Positions 6,687 to 15,967 of a stretch of DNA of 64,000 nucleotides are shown here, piece by piece. The notes below the pieces were generated by a model. It was not told where the DNA came from. It made no database searches and saw only the letters and a list, made by a program, of their open reading frames with translations. The translations under genes and the position numbers were made by a program. The first letter of the stretch is position 1. Every line of letters starts with the position of its first letter. Source of the stretch: Thioalkalivibrio sulfidiphilus HL-EbGr7 (GTDB lineage: Bacteria > Pseudomonadota > Gammaproteobacteria > Ectothiorhodospirales > Ectothiorhodospiraceae); contig NC_011901.1 in assembly GCF_000021985.1 (NCBI RefSeq), positions 2,924,501 through 2,988,500 of the forward strand. Reading direction: 5' to 3'.

Positions 6687-7940
6687 ATGAATCACAGGCT
6701 TAAAGACACCGATCGCTGCGTCATGTGCGGGCTGTGCCTGCCCCACTGCCCCACCTATGGCCTGAGCCGCCAGGAGGGCGATTCGCCCCGGGGCCGGATC
6801 AGCCTGATGCAGGGGCTGGCCAGCGGACGGCTGGAGGCGGACGACAGGGTGAGCGCTCACCTGGACGGCTGCCTGGAGTGCCGGGCCTGCGAATCGGTGT
6901 GCCCGTCCGGCGTACCCTTCGGGCGGCTGATGGACGAGGCCCGCGCCCTGCTGCGGGAACAGCGCCCGGACCGCCCCGCGCTGCCCGGCGTCGCCCGACC
7001 GATGCTGCGCGGTGGCGCCACGGGCCGGTTCATGGCGGGACTGTTGCACACCGGCCAGCGCCTGGGACTGGCCGGAGTGGCCGGCCGCCTGCCCGGGCTG
7101 GCCGGCAAACCGCTGGGGCGGGCGCTGGCCTTGCTGCCCGCGAAGGCAACACCCGCGACTCCACGCGGCATTCATACACCTGCCGGAGATTGCCTCGGCA
7201 CGGTACAACTGTTCACGGGCTGCACGGGCAATGCCTTCGAAGGCCGGGCGCTGGCCGCAGCCCGGGACCTGCTGCTGGCCCTGGGTTACCGGGTGGAGGT
7301 CCCGCCGACACAGGGTTGCTGCGGGGCCCTGGACCTGCATGCAGGCAAACCGGAGGCCACCCGGCGACTGGCGGCAGGCAATCTCGCTGCCTTCGCGGCG
7401 TCGGACGCGCCGATCATCAGCCTGAACAGTGGCTGCCGGACCCAGCTCCGGGAATACGCGGCGCTGATCCCGGAGGGCGCGGCGCTGGCGGGCCGGGTGC
7501 GGGACCTGTACGGGTTTCTGATGGAGCACGAGGACCGGCTGTTCGGCGAAGAGGGTTTGGTTCGCCCGAAGCCTCCCGAGCACAGGACCAGGCGGGTGGC
7601 GGTGCACCTGCCCTGCACCCTGCGCAACGTGCTCAGGGAGCAGGGAGCGATGCTGGCCCTGCTCAGGCGCCTGCCGGGTCTGGAAGTGGTGGAGCTGGAG
7701 GGCAACGACCGCTGCTGCGGGGCCGCCGGGGCACACATGTTCACCCACCCGGAGGCCGCCGACGCCCTGCTCTCGCCCAAGATCGAAGCGGCCCGACGTC
7801 AGGCGCCGGAGGCCATCATCACGGCCAATATCGGTTGCAGCCTGCATTTCCAGGCGGGTCTGCGGCGGGCGGGGCTTGAGGTGCCGGTGATGACGCCGGC
7901 GGAGTGGCTTGTCAGCCAGTGGCAAGTCTCAAGTGGCTAG
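6687..7940 (+). CDS. glcF: Glycolate oxidase-type iron-sulfur subunit (GlcF-like)
   Basis: A 417-residue protein with two N-terminal 4Fe-4S motifs, CVMCGLCLPHCP (residues 11-22) and CLECRACESVCP (62-73). Two CCG-type domains follow (TQGCCGALDLHAG and NDRCCGAAGAHMF). This order matches GlcF, the electron-transfer subunit of glycolate dehydrogenase. The flavin subunits GlcD/GlcE are not adjacent, so the physiological donor is unproven. The last codons (SQWQVSSG and stop) are encoded by the palindromic repeat at 7918-7992, so the C-terminus was altered by repeat insertion. Confidence 0.82.
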   Translation: MNHRLKDTDRCVMCGLCLPHCPTYGLSRQEGDSPRGRISLMQGLASGRLEADDRVSAHLDGCLECRACESVCPSGVPFGRLMDEARALLREQRPDRPALPGVARPMLRGGATGRFMAGLLHTGQRLGLAGVAGRLPGLAGKPLGRALALLPAKATPATPRGIHTPAGDCLGTVQLFTGCTGNAFEGRALAAARDLLLALGYRVEVPPTQGCCGALDLHAGKPEATRRLAAGNLAAFAASDAPIISLNSGCRTQLREYAALIPEGAALAGRVRDLYGFLMEHEDRLFGEEGLVRPKPPEHRTRRVAVHLPCTLRNVLREQGAMLALLRRLPGLEVVELEGNDRCCGAAGAHMFTHPEAADALLSPKIEAARRQAPEAIITANIGCSLHFQAGLRRAGLEVPVMTPAEWLVSQWQVSSG

Positions 7941-7992
7941 TGGCAAGGAAGGTCAGAGGCTTTTCCTTGCCACTAGCCACTAGCCACTTGTA
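7918..7992. repeat. Palindromic repeat overlapping the end of glcF
   Basis: The left arm 7918-7949 and right arm 7965-7992 are inverted copies of the AGTGGC(T)A(G) family. It encodes the last seven codons or so and the stop of glcF and ends 11 bases before coq7. Confidence 0.85.
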
Positions 7993-8003
7993 CCTTTATT
8001 GAC

Positions 8004-8645
8004 ATGCGACACCTGACCCCCATCGATCGATTGCTGTGCGGCGCGGACAACGCGCTGCGCACCCTGTTTGCCACGCCGGCCGGAACCGGCCGGCCCTTGC
8101 CCGGCGCGGATCTCCCCGAGGCGGAACTCAGTGATGCCGAGCGCGCCCATGCGGGGCGGCTGATGCGCGTGAACCATGCAGGCGAGGTTTCCGCCCAGGG
8201 TCTGTACCAGGGCCAGGCGCTTACCGCCCGCAACGCGGTGGTGCGGGAGAACATGGAGCGCTCCGCCGAGGAGGAGAACGATCACCTGCGCTGGTGCCAG
8301 GCGCGCATGGATGCCCTGGGCGCACACCGCAGCTATCTCAACCCGCTCTGGTACGCGGGCTCCTTCACGCTGGGCGCCATTGCGGGCCTGGCCGGTGACC
8401 GCTGGAGCCTGGGTTTCGTCGGCGAGACGGAACGCCAGGTGGAACACCACCTGGACGAACACCTGGATACCCTGCCCGAGGCCGACGCCCGTTCCCGGGC
8501 GGTGCTCGCGCAGATGCGCGAGGACGAGATCCACCACGGCGCCAAGGCCATGGACCTGGGCGGTGCGGAATTGCCGTGGGTGGTGAGGAAGGTGGTGATG
8601 CCGGCCGTGTCGAAGGTGATGACACGTACCGCATATTGGTTGTAG
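8004..8645 (+). CDS. coq7: 2-polyprenyl-3-methyl-6-methoxy-1,4-benzoquinone monooxygenase (Coq7)
   Basis: A 213-residue protein of the Coq7/CAT5 diiron family. Ligand motifs are visible in order: VNHAGEVSAQGLYQGQ, SAEEENDHLRWC, ETERQVEHHLDEHL and EDEIHHG. The enzyme adds a hydroxyl group in a late step of ubiquinone synthesis and is membrane-associated. Many gammaproteobacteria use Coq7 where enterobacteria use UbiF. It stands alone between two palindromic repeats. Confidence 0.95.
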   Translation: MRHLTPIDRLLCGADNALRTLFATPAGTGRPLPGADLPEAELSDAERAHAGRLMRVNHAGEVSAQGLYQGQALTARNAVVRENMERSAEEENDHLRWCQARMDALGAHRSYLNPLWYAGSFTLGAIAGLAGDRWSLGFVGETERQVEHHLDEHLDTLPEADARSRAVLAQMREDEIHHGAKAMDLGGAELPWVVRKVVMPAVSKVMTRTAYWL

Positions 8646-8655
8646 GCCGGAGGTT

Positions 8656-8726
8656 GTAGGTCGGGCTTCAGCCCGACGCCGGAGCTTCACCGGCCACCTA
8701 CGCCGTCGGGCTGAAGCCCGACCTAC
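8656..8726. repeat. Palindromic repeat downstream of coq7
   Basis: Each arm carries GTCGGGCT and its complement, flanked by GTAGG/CCTAC. Left arm 8656-8677, right arm 8705-8726. It could act as a bidirectional terminator between the convergent coq7 and speD, and a related short hairpin lies at 747-764. Confidence 0.8.
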
Positions 8727-8742
8727 AGTAGAGCGCTAGTTA

Positions 8743-8833
8743 CTAGAGGCAAGAAAGCCCACGCTGTCCGGGCCTTACAACAGGGCAAACCGAAGCCCCC
8801 TCTTGTCTCTAGCAACTTGCCTCTTGCCTCTAG
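8743..8833. repeat. Palindromic repeat (AGAGGCAAG family) overlapping the speD stop
   Basis: The left arm CTAGAGGCAAGA (8743-8754) is inverted in 8816-8833, with about 60 bases between. The words match the rplM-leader palindrome. The right arm supplies the TAG stop of speD (minus strand, 8830-8832). Confidence 0.75.
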
Positions 8834-9672
8834 ATCCTTCCTACATTCTTGCCGTAGAAGATCTCCGCCATCTCCCGCTGCAGGAGGCGCTCGATGCGCT
8901 TGAGCTCCTTGGGGGAGTAGTCTTCCTTGCCCATGCCGAACAGATACTGATCGATGTCGAACTCCTTGATCAGCATCTTGGTGTGGAACAGGTACTCCTG
9001 GTAGACGTTCACATCCACCATCTGGTAGCGGTCCTGGGTGTCCCGGGACAGGAAGTTCTGGATGGAATTGATCTTGTGGTCGATGAAGTGCTTCTTGCCG
9101 CGGATGTCGCGGGTGAAGCCGCGCACCCGGTAGTCCATGATGACGATGTCGGACTCGAGGCTGTGGATCAGGAAGTTCAGGGCGCGCAGGGGCGAGATGC
9201 GCCCGCAGGTGGAGACATCGATGTCCGCCCGGAAGGTGCTGATGCCGCCGGCGGGATGGCTCTCGGGATAGGTGTGGACCGTGATGTGACTCTTGTCCAG
9301 GTGGGCGAGCACGGTCTCGGGCAGGGGGCCGGGGCCCGGGCCCTCAGTGTAGCCGATCTTCTCCGTGGCGATGGGCTCCTCGGAGATCAGCATGGTGACG
9401 CTGGCGCCCTGGGGGTCATAGTCCTGGCGGGAGATATCCAGGATGTTGGCGCCGATGATGTTGGCCACCTCGGTGAGGATCTGGGTGAGCCGCTCGGCGT
9501 TGTAGGCCTCGTCGATGTACTCGATGTACTCGCCACGATGCTGCTCGCTGGGCGCGTAGCAGATGTCGTAGATGTTGAAGCTCAGGCTCTTGGTGAGGTT
9601 GTTGAACCCGTGGAGCTTGAGACGCTTGTCGTGACGTGCCACCAATGTCCGGTCTCCCGCAAAAAGTCGCAT
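8830..9672 (-). CDS. speD: S-adenosylmethionine decarboxylase proenzyme
   Basis: A 280-residue protein collinear with the enterobacterial SpeD ([66 protein letters not shown]). Self-cleavage to give the pyruvoyl cofactor should occur at Ser128 in [10 protein letters not shown]. The product provides aminopropyl groups for spermidine. I chose the ATG at 9672; the longer open frame belongs to antisense sequence. The stop codon is donated by the adjacent palindromic repeat. No speE is nearby. Confidence 0.96.
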   Translation of the reverse strand: MRLFAGDRTLVARHDKRLKLHGFNNLTKSLSFNIYDICYAPSEQHRGEYIEYIDEAYNAERLTQILTEVANIIGANILDISRQDYDPQGASVTMLISEEPIATEKIGYTEGPGPGPLPETVLAHLDKSHITVHTYPESHPAGGISTFRADIDVSTCGRISPLRALNFLIHSLESDIVIMDYRVRGFTRDIRGKKHFIDHKINSIQNFLSRDTQDRYQMVDVNVYQEYLFHTKMLIKEFDIDQYLFGMGKEDYSPKELKRIERLLQREMAEIFYGKNVGRI

Positions 9673-9704
9673 TGTAGGGGCATCTGCCCCCGAGTCAATC
9701 CAGA

Positions 9705-10109
9705 CTAGCCGCAGGCGCCGGCGATGGGGGGATGCCAGATCATCTGCACCCGGTTGCCCTCGGGATCCCGGCAGTAGAAGCTGCGGGCGCCGTCCCGGTG
9801 GGTGCGCGGGGCGGTATCCATGAGCACCCCGTGGCTTTTGAGGAATTCGTACCAGGGGTCCACGTCCTCCATGCGGCGCAGGATGAAGCCCAGGTGATCC
9901 AGCCGGGTCTCCTCGCCCGATACCTCGCCCACGTGCAGTGCCAGGTTGTCGCAACCGGAGGTAAGGTAGAGGTTTTCCGCGTCCGGGCGCCATTCCACGC
10001 GCATGCCCAGCAGGTCCACATAGAAATGCTCGCTGGCGGCCAGGTCCCGGACGAACAGGGCCAGATGCCGCATGCCCGCCGTGGCGGGTGGCCGGTTGAC
10101 GCTGCTCAT
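9705..10109 (-). CDS. VOC/glyoxalase family protein
   Basis: A 134-residue protein with the vicinal-oxygen-chelate fold: [28 protein letters not shown] in the first beta-alpha module and [17 protein letters not shown] in the second. Candidate metal ligands are H15, H69 and the C-terminal acidic residue in DPEGN. Members include glyoxalases, dioxygenases and thiol transferases; substrate is unknown. Its start overlaps the stop of the OsmC gene by four bases (ATGA), so the two are co-translated. Confidence 0.85.
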   Translation of the reverse strand: MSSVNRPPATAGMRHLALFVRDLAASEHFYVDLLGMRVEWRPDAENLYLTSGCDNLALHVGEVSGEETRLDHLGFILRRMEDVDPWYEFLKSHGVLMDTAPRTHRDGARSFYCRDPEGNRVQMIWHPPIAGACG

Positions 10110-10555
10110 GCGCCCTCCCCGGCCGGTGACTCGTCGGGACAGACCTCGCGGATCTCGAAATCGTGGGTGATCTCGGCCATGGCGCCCAGCATGATGGAGG
10201 CGGAGCAGTATTTCTCCGCCGACAGCTTCACCGCCCGCTCCACGTGCTTCTCGGACAGGCCGCGCCCGGTGACGATGAAATGCACGTGGATGCGGGTGAA
10301 CACCTTGGGCTCGGTCTCGGCCCGCTCGGCCTCGATCTCCACCTCGCAGCCCGTGATGGTTTGGCGCGAACGTTGCAAGATCATGACCACGTCGAAGCTG
10401 GTGCAGCCGCCCATGCCCAGCAGCAGCATTTCCATGGGCCGGGGCCCCAGATTACGCCCGCCGGCCTCCGGGGGGCCGTCCATGACCACCGAGTGGCCAC
10501 TGCCGGATTCCCCCACGAAACTCATGTGATCAAGCCATTTTATGCGCGCCTTCAT
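10106..10555 (-). CDS. OsmC/Ohr family protein (YhfA-like)
   Basis: A 149-residue protein with the OsmC fold. The reactive cysteines are in [11 protein letters not shown] and AEKYCSAS, the usual pair of thiol peroxidase-type OsmC proteins. The [18 protein letters not shown] motif places it in the YhfA/OsmC-like branch. It is presumed to reduce organic peroxides or act on small thiols. It is the first gene of a two-gene unit with the VOC protein and diverges from crp; this OsmC-crp pairing is common in gammaproteobacteria. Confidence 0.9.
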   Translation of the reverse strand: MKARIKWLDHMSFVGESGSGHSVVMDGPPEAGGRNLGPRPMEMLLLGMGGCTSFDVVMILQRSRQTITGCEVEIEAERAETEPKVFTRIHVHFIVTGRGLSEKHVERAVKLSAEKYCSASIMLGAMAEITHDFEIREVCPDESPAGEGA

Positions 10556-10734
10556 AATTTTCTTTGGCTCCGCGTGTTATGTTGAGCGTGCCGGGGCGGG
10601 TGAAATACCCGATAACCGGCCAAACATTGTGCAAAATCCCGTTTATACTTGTGTAGTTGCAAACCCAGCGGCATCTGGGCCGGGACGCGGCACTTAAGGA
10701 CATCCATCACAGGGTTGCCCCTATGAGGCAGACA

Positions 10735-11372
10735 ATGAACATCCTGCAAAGGCAAAAACCCGTGCAAGACCCGCTTTGGAAAAGCTTCTTTCCCACTGCC
10801 ACCGTCGGCAGTATCCGGCGCGCTCCACCATCGTGCACGCCGGGGATCGTCCGGAGACGCTCTACTATATCATTCAGGGTTCGGTGAGCGTGACCATCGA
10901 GGACGACGAGGGCCACGAGATGGTGCTGGCCTATCTGAATCCCGGTCAGTTCTTCGGCGAGATGGGCATCTTTGCGTCCCAGACGCGCAGCGCCGGGATC
11001 ACCACCCGCACCGCGACCGAAACCGCCGAGATCGCCTACCCCAAGTTTCTGGAACTGGCCATGCAGGATCCGCAGATCCTGTTCCTGCTGGCCTCCCAGC
11101 TGGCGGTGCGCCTGCGCGACACCAGCCGCAAGGTCATCGACCTCGCCTTCCTGGACGTGACCGGCCGCATTGCCCGCACCCTGGTGGAACTCTCTCAGCA
11201 GCCCGACGCGCTGACCCACCCCGACGGCATGCAGATCCGCATCACCCGCCAGGAACTGGCGAAGATCGTGGGCTGCTCCCGGGAGATGGCCGGACGCGTG
11301 CTCAAGGACCTGGAAGAACGCGGCCTGATCACCGCCCATGGCAAGACGATCGTCGTCTTCGGCGTGAGATAA
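10735..11372 (+). CDS. crp: CRP/Vfr-type cAMP receptor protein, with apparent frameshift near the N-terminus
   Basis: The main frame (TTG at 10776 onward, 198 residues) matches Vfr/CRP throughout: [15 protein letters not shown], the cyclic-nucleotide pocket [11 protein letters not shown], the hinge [15 protein letters not shown], and the helix-turn-helix [26 protein letters not shown]. The expected N-terminus [14 protein letters not shown] is present in another frame from ATG 10735, preceded by GAGG. One extra T in the run at 10775-10777 would join them as [14 protein letters not shown]. Either a sequencing error or a real one-base deletion is likely. A TATACT box lies at 10644-10649. Confidence 0.88.
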
Positions 11373-11409
11373 CACCCGCTTCGCTGGACTCTCTCTAGCT
11401 ACGGCCATT

Positions 11410-11496
11410 AACGCAGAGGGCGCAGAGACGCAGAGAGCGCAAAGAATCTATAGGTAAAAACCTTGGCGATCTTCGCGTCTCTGCGCCCTCTGCGTT
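11410..11496. repeat. Perfect 22-bp inverted repeat between crp and trpC
   Basis: Arms at 11410-11431 and 11475-11496 are exact complements built from GCAGAG/GCAGAGAC words. It lies between convergent genes and may serve as a two-way transcription stop, though it lacks T-runs. Confidence 0.85.
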
Positions 11497-11517
11497 CCAA
11501 TCACCAAACCAGCCCGA

Positions 11518-12315
11518 TCACCCGAACAACTCCGCCAACCGCGCTCCCGGATCCGAAGCCCGCATGAAGGCCTCGCCCACCAGGAAGGCATGCACGCCGG
11601 CGTTGCGCATGCGCGCCACATCATCCCGGGTGTGAATTCCGCTCTCGGTCACCACCAGCCGGTCCGCCGGCATCATCGCCAGCAGGTCCAGGGTCGTTTC
11701 CAGCCGCGTCTCGAAACTGCGCAGGTTGCGGTTGTTGATGCCGATCAACCGGGCATCGAGCCTGAGCGCCCGCTCCAGCTCCTCGCGGTCATGGACCTCG
11801 ATCAGCACATTCATGCCCAGCTCGTGGGTCAGCGCGAGCAGGTCACGCAATTTCACATCGTCCAGGGCGGAGACGATCAGCAGCACGCAGTCCGCGCCCA
11901 TCACCCGGGCCTCGTAGACCTGGTAGGGGTCGATCATGAAGTCCTTGCGCAGCACCGGCAGACCACAGGCGGCCCGGGCGTCCTCCAGGTAGGCCTCACT
12001 GCCCTGGAAGAAGTCGTGGTCGGTGAGCACCGACAGACAGGCGGCGCCACCCGCCTCGTAGCGCTTCGCGATGGCCTCGGGGTCGAAATCCTCGCGCAGC
12101 AGTCCCTTGCTGGGGCTGGCCTTCTTGATCTCGGCGATCACCGCGGCCTGCCCGGCATGGATCTTCGCCTCAAGCGCCCCAAGGAAAGGACGCACGGCGG
12201 GAGCGGCATCGACGAAGCGGCGCAGATCCTCCAGGGAGGTGCGCGCACTGCGTTCGGCGACCTCCTCGCGCTTGCGGGCGAGGATCCTGGTCAGAATGTC
12301 GGTGTTGTTGGTCAT
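11518..12315 (-). CDS. trpC: Indole-3-glycerol-phosphate synthase
   Basis: A 265-residue monofunctional TIM-barrel enzyme. Key blocks are visible: [14 protein letters not shown] (catalytic Lys), [30 protein letters not shown] (catalytic Lys), [12 protein letters not shown], and [12 protein letters not shown]. It closes the indole ring in tryptophan synthesis. It is the last gene of the trpG-MFS-trpD-trpC series on the minus strand. It is separated from trpD by about 200 bases filled with a palindromic repeat, so it may have weaker coupling than in the usual operon. Confidence 0.97.
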   Translation of the reverse strand: MTNNTDILTRILARKREEVAERSARTSLEDLRRFVDAAPAVRPFLGALEAKIHAGQAAVIAEIKKASPSKGLLREDFDPEAIAKRYEAGGAACLSVLTDHDFFQGSEAYLEDARAACGLPVLRKDFMIDPYQVYEARVMGADCVLLIVSALDDVKLRDLLALTHELGMNVLIEVHDREELERALRLDARLIGINNRNLRSFETRLETTLDLLAMMPADRLVVTESGIHTRDDVARMRNAGVHAFLVGEAFMRASDPGARLAELFG

Positions 12316-12339
12316 GGGGATTCCGCAATTTAAAGATTA

Positions 12340-12498
12340 CCGCAGAGGCGCGGAGTCGCAGAGAAAAAGATAACGAATGGACTGGATTTACATGATTGAC
12401 ATGATGATTGATCAGGACCCAGTGAGGGTTTGTTCAATCCTGTTAATCATGTAAATCCTGTCGAATTTGTTTTCCTCTGCGACTCCGCGCCTCTGCGG
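12340..12498. repeat. Composite palindrome in the trpD-trpC gap
   Basis: The outer arms (12340-12366 and 12470-12498) carry CGCAGAGGCGCGGAGTCGC and its complement. The inner arms around 12383-12396 and 12443-12457 carry GGATTTACATGATT and its complement. It fills nearly the whole gap between trpD and trpC and would form a long hairpin in the mRNA. Confidence 0.8.
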
Positions 12499-12513
12499 CA
12501 GATGTTGCCGTTT

Positions 12514-13530
12514 TCAGCAGGACGCCGTGAAAGACACCAGCTGCTGAAGTTTCTCAGCGGCGGCGCCGGAGTTGATGGCTTCACGGGCCATTTCGATGCC
12601 TTCTGCGTGGCTGCCGGCAACGTCGGCCACGTACAACGCCGCGCCGGCATTGAGCAGCACGATGTCCCGGGCCGGGCCCGGCTGGCCGTCCAGCACGCCG
12701 CGGATCATGGCGAGACTGCCCGCGGCATCCTCCACGCGAATCCTGGACAGGTCGGCGCGTTCCATGCCGAAATCCTCGGGGGCGATCAGGCGCACCGTGA
12801 CCTCGCCGTCGCGCAGTTCCGCCACCCGGGTGGGCGCGCCGATGCTGATCTCGTCCAGGCCGTCCTCGGCATGGACCACCATCACGTGACGGCTGCCGAG
12901 TCGGCCCAGCACCCGGGCCAGGGGCTCCAGCCAGCGGTTGCTGAACACACCCAGCACCTGGTTGGGCGCACCCGCCGGATTGGTGAGCGGTCCGAGCACG
13001 TTGAACAGGGTGCGCACGCCCATCTCCCGGCGCGGACCGACGGCGTGCTTCATGGCGCCGTGGTGCTTGGGCGCGAACAGGAAACCGACACCCACCTGCT
13101 CGATGCAGCGGGCCACCTGCTCCGGCGACAAGTCCAGGTTCACGCCGGCGGCCTCCAGCACGTCGGCGCTGCCTGACTTGCTGGAGACGGAACGGTTGCC
13201 ATGCTTGGCCACCCGGCCGCCGGCGGCGGCCACCACCAGGGCGCTGGCGGTGGAGATGTTGAAGCTGCCGGAGGCATCGCCGCCGGTGCCGCAGGTGTCC
13301 ACCAGGTGCCCGGCCTGCACCTCGACCCGGGTGGCCAGATCGCGCATCACCCGCGCGGCGGCGGTCACCTCGTCCACCGTCTCGCCCTTCATGGCAAGAC
13401 CCACCAGGAAGCCGCCCATCTGAGCGGGCGTGGCCTCGCCGTTCATGATCAGGCCCATGACCGCGGTCATCTCCTGCTCGCTGAGGTCGATGCGCTGTGT
13501 GACGGCGCGGATGGCTTGCTGCATGTCCAT
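12514..13530 (-). CDS. trpD: Anthranilate phosphoribosyltransferase
   Basis: A 338-residue protein with [17 protein letters not shown] (phosphoribosyl pyrophosphate binding), [16 protein letters not shown], the [26 protein letters not shown] block and [10 protein letters not shown]. It transfers phosphoribosyl to anthranilate, the second step of tryptophan synthesis. I chose the ATG at 13530 ([10 protein letters not shown]); further upstream codons lack homology and overlap the MFS gene. It follows the MFS gene with 31 bases between the MFS stop and this start. Confidence 0.96.
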   Translation of the reverse strand: MDMQQAIRAVTQRIDLSEQEMTAVMGLIMNGEATPAQMGGFLVGLAMKGETVDEVTAAARVMRDLATRVEVQAGHLVDTCGTGGDASGSFNISTASALVVAAAGGRVAKHGNRSVSSKSGSADVLEAAGVNLDLSPEQVARCIEQVGVGFLFAPKHHGAMKHAVGPRREMGVRTLFNVLGPLTNPAGAPNQVLGVFSNRWLEPLARVLGRLGSRHVMVVHAEDGLDEISIGAPTRVAELRDGEVTVRLIAPEDFGMERADLSRIRVEDAAGSLAMIRGVLDGQPGPARDIVLLNAGAALYVADVAGSHAEGIEMAREAINSGAAAEKLQQLVSFTASC

Positions 13531-13561
13531 GGTGTCAGGCGTCTCTCGAATCGTGTGTGGT

Positions 13562-14797
13562 TCAGGCCGGATTCTCCGGACCACCGCCGCGGGGGTCAAT
13601 AGACACGGGACGCCCGTAGATCAACCACCACAGCCCCCAGAGCATTGCTGCGGCGAGATAGAGGCCCGTCATGCCGAGGGAGAGCCAGGCCAGGCTGCGG
13701 GACAACACGGTGACCAGCAGCGCCGCCACCAGGGCATTGGCGCTGAGTTGCAGAAAGGCCTGCAGGGCGGAGGCCATGCCGCGCTGATGGGGATAACAGT
13801 CCAGGGCGAGCACGGTGACGTTGGGCATGCACAGGGCAAGGCCGAGGGAATACAACGGCAGCGGCGCGAGCGCGGTGAAGGGCTGGACCGGCAGCCAGTG
13901 GGCCTGCAGCAGGTTGAGACTCACTGCCACGGCCATCACCGCAAAGCCCGTGGTCACCATGGTCACCGGCGGGATGCGCTCGGCCAGTCGGGAAGAGAGC
14001 CAGCCGCCCAGCACGATGCCGCAAACCAGGGGCGCGAACAGGCGCCAGAAATCGTTCACGCCGTAGCCCAGCAGCCCATAGATCAGCTCCGGCGAGGCGG
14101 CGATGTAGAGGAACATGCCGGCGAAGGCCAGGGCGAGAACCAGGACCAGGGCCATGAAGCGCGCATTGGCCAGGGCGCGGCCGTAACTGGCCAGTACGAA
14201 GTGCGGCGCCACGCTGACCCGGGCCACGGGCGGCAGGGTTTCCGGCATGCGCCGGAAGGTGAACAGCCACACCGCGGCCCCGAACAGGGACAGGAACACG
14301 AACACCGAGCGCCAGCCCGCCACATCGTGCAGCAGACCGCCGATCACCGGCGCGAGCGCGGGGGCTGCGCCGAACATCACCATCATCAGCCCCATGACCC
14401 GCTGCGCCTCGTGGCCCGCGTAGATATCCCGCACCAGGGCGCGGCCGATCACCGTGCCCGCGCCGGCCGTCGCGCCCTGGGCGGCGCGCATCAGCAGGAA
14501 GGTCTCCATGCTCTGGGCCAGGGCGCAGCCGATGGAGGCGATCATGTAGCCCACGAGGGCCACCAGCACCACGCGCCGGCGCCCGAAGGCATCGGACAGC
14601 GGCCCGTAGACCAGGGTCATCACGGCAAAGCCCAGCAGGTAGATGCTGAGCGTCTGCTGCATGCGCGCCGGGCCGGCGCCGAACTCCTCGGCGATATCGG
14701 GAAAGGACGGGAGATAGGTATCCAGGGTGAACGGCGCCAGCATGGCCAGCGACGCCACCAGGAGGGCGACACGCCAGCGCGGCAGCGCCGGGCTCAC
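13562..14797 (-). CDS. Bcr/CflA family MFS exporter
   Basis: A 411-residue protein with 12 predicted membrane segments. The Bcr/CflA signatures are present: [15 protein letters not shown] in the first loop, [18 protein letters not shown] (motif A), and [21 protein letters not shown] (motif B/C region). Such transporters export drugs, sulfonamides or small peptides by proton antiport. It lies inside the trp operon, ten bases after trpG and just before trpD on the same strand, so it should be co-transcribed with tryptophan synthesis. The substrate is unknown; an aromatic metabolite is a guess from context only. Confidence 0.9.
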   Translation of the reverse strand: MSPALPRWRVALLVASLAMLAPFTLDTYLPSFPDIAEEFGAGPARMQQTLSIYLLGFAVMTLVYGPLSDAFGRRRVVLVALVGYMIASIGCALAQSMETFLLMRAAQGATAGAGTVIGRALVRDIYAGHEAQRVMGLMMVMFGAAPALAPVIGGLLHDVAGWRSVFVFLSLFGAAVWLFTFRRMPETLPPVARVSVAPHFVLASYGRALANARFMALVLVLALAFAGMFLYIAASPELIYGLLGYGVNDFWRLFAPLVCGIVLGGWLSSRLAERIPPVTMVTTGFAVMAVAVSLNLLQAHWLPVQPFTALAPLPLYSLGLALCMPNVTVLALDCYPHQRGMASALQAFLQLSANALVAALLVTVLSRSLAWLSLGMTGLYLAAAMLWGLWWLIYGRPVSIDPRGGGPENPA

Positions 14798-14807
14798 CCG
14801 GTGATGT

Positions 14808-15416
14808 TCACGACCGGGCAGGCGCGTCCGCCTCCATGGTCAGGAAGTTACGCAGCAGGTCGTGTCCGTGGCGGGTGAGGATGGACTCCGGGTGGAACTG
14901 CACGCCCTCCACTGCCAGGGTCTTGTGGCGCACGCCCATGATCTCGTCCATCTGCCCGTCCGGGGTCTCGGTCCAGGCGGTGATCTCCAGGCAATCGGGG
15001 ATGCTCTCTTTTTCGATCACCAGGGAGTGATAGCGGGTGGCCTCGAAGGGATTGGGCAGGCCCCTGAACACGCCCTTGCCGGCGTGGTGAATGAGCGAGG
15101 TCTTGCCGTGCATGATCTCCCGGGCGTGCACCACCTTGCCGCCGAACACCTGGCCGATGGCCTGGTGCCCGAGACACACGCCGAACACGGGGATCTCGCC
15201 GGCGAAGCGGCGGATGGTCTCCATGGAGATGCCCGCTTCGTTGGGGGTGCAGGGGCCCGGCGAGATCATGATGCGCTCGGGCACAAGGGCGGCCACATCG
15301 TCCACCGTCAACGCGTCATTGCGCCGCACCTCGACCTGGGCACCCAGCTCGCCCAGGTACTGGACCAGGTTGTAGGTGAAGGAATCGTAGTTGTCGATCA
15401 TCAGCAATTTAACCAT
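14808..15416 (-). CDS. trpG: Anthranilate synthase component II (glutamine amidotransferase)
   Basis: A 202-residue class I amidotransferase. [19 protein letters not shown] opens the protein, [12 protein letters not shown] follows, then the nucleophile elbow [15 protein letters not shown] (Cys) and the His-Glu pair in [10 protein letters not shown]. TrpG supplies ammonia to TrpE for anthranilate synthesis. In close relatives it can also serve PabB for folate. No trpE is adjacent upstream; synteny breaks immediately before this gene. Confidence 0.96.
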   Translation of the reverse strand: MVKLLMIDNYDSFTYNLVQYLGELGAQVEVRRNDALTVDDVAALVPERIMISPGPCTPNEAGISMETIRRFAGEIPVFGVCLGHQAIGQVFGGKVVHAREIMHGKTSLIHHAGKGVFRGLPNPFEATRYHSLVIEKESIPDCLEITAWTETPDGQMDEIMGVRHKTLAVEGVQFHPESILTRHGHDLLRNFLTMEADAPARS

Positions 15417-15967
15417 GACAACCTCTTGTTTTTTCTGTATTTTTTTTACTCATTCTTGGGGCTATATACACAGATATATACACATATACACCGGATTTCG
15501 GCAGCACAAGCGCCGGATAGTGCCCTTGTGGGGCGGCAGCGAGCATGGAGGCTGGCCTCACGGTGCGTCTCTGCAAGGCTCCTTGATGAGACTCCTTGCA
15601 AGACTGCCGGTGAGCGACGCGCACAACCGCGCACCACGAGGACGTGGTGCGCGAGGCGCTACCTATGGCTGGGGGATTTAATGGCATCGGGCAATCTCCT
15701 GAGTCTTGGAGCCGCCGTGCCGGAGAGCCATCTACTGAACCTTGCCCGCCGGTGGGGCGGCAAGGTGCGGATCAAAGCCGCAACGACGTGCCGCTTCTAC
15801 CGGAAGCGCCACCACTGAGCAATGTTGATCGATGCAGTACGGGTCATGGCAGACCGAGTTAAACCGGGGAAGATGCGTAGGAAGCGAATCACCCCACAGC
15901 AGCTTCATATCCGAGGCATTGTAACATGCACCTCTCTTTGCCGTCTAACAGTTGAGCCTGCAAGGAG
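15417..15967. other. Synteny junction with no recognisable gene
   Basis: The stretch begins with a T-rich and TA-repeat sequence (15430-15490: tatatacacagatatatacacatatacacc). It continues into GC-rich sequence with several short open frames that show no recognisable domain. It separates core genes from the accessory block and ends at an IS4-family insertion. It may hold the remnant of the mobile-element boundary, but I find no tRNA, att core or integrase. Confidence 0.5.

Noticed and set aside
13430-14878. A 482-codon plus-strand frame opposite the MFS gene
   Set aside because: The composition (Gly, His, Gln, Arg) is a typical GC-rich shadow of a hydrophobic protein on the other strand.
15644-15862. 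Small ORF in the junction beside trpG
   Set aside because: There is no recognisable domain, no convincing ribosome site, and overlapping frames of equal quality exist, so I left it out as a gene.
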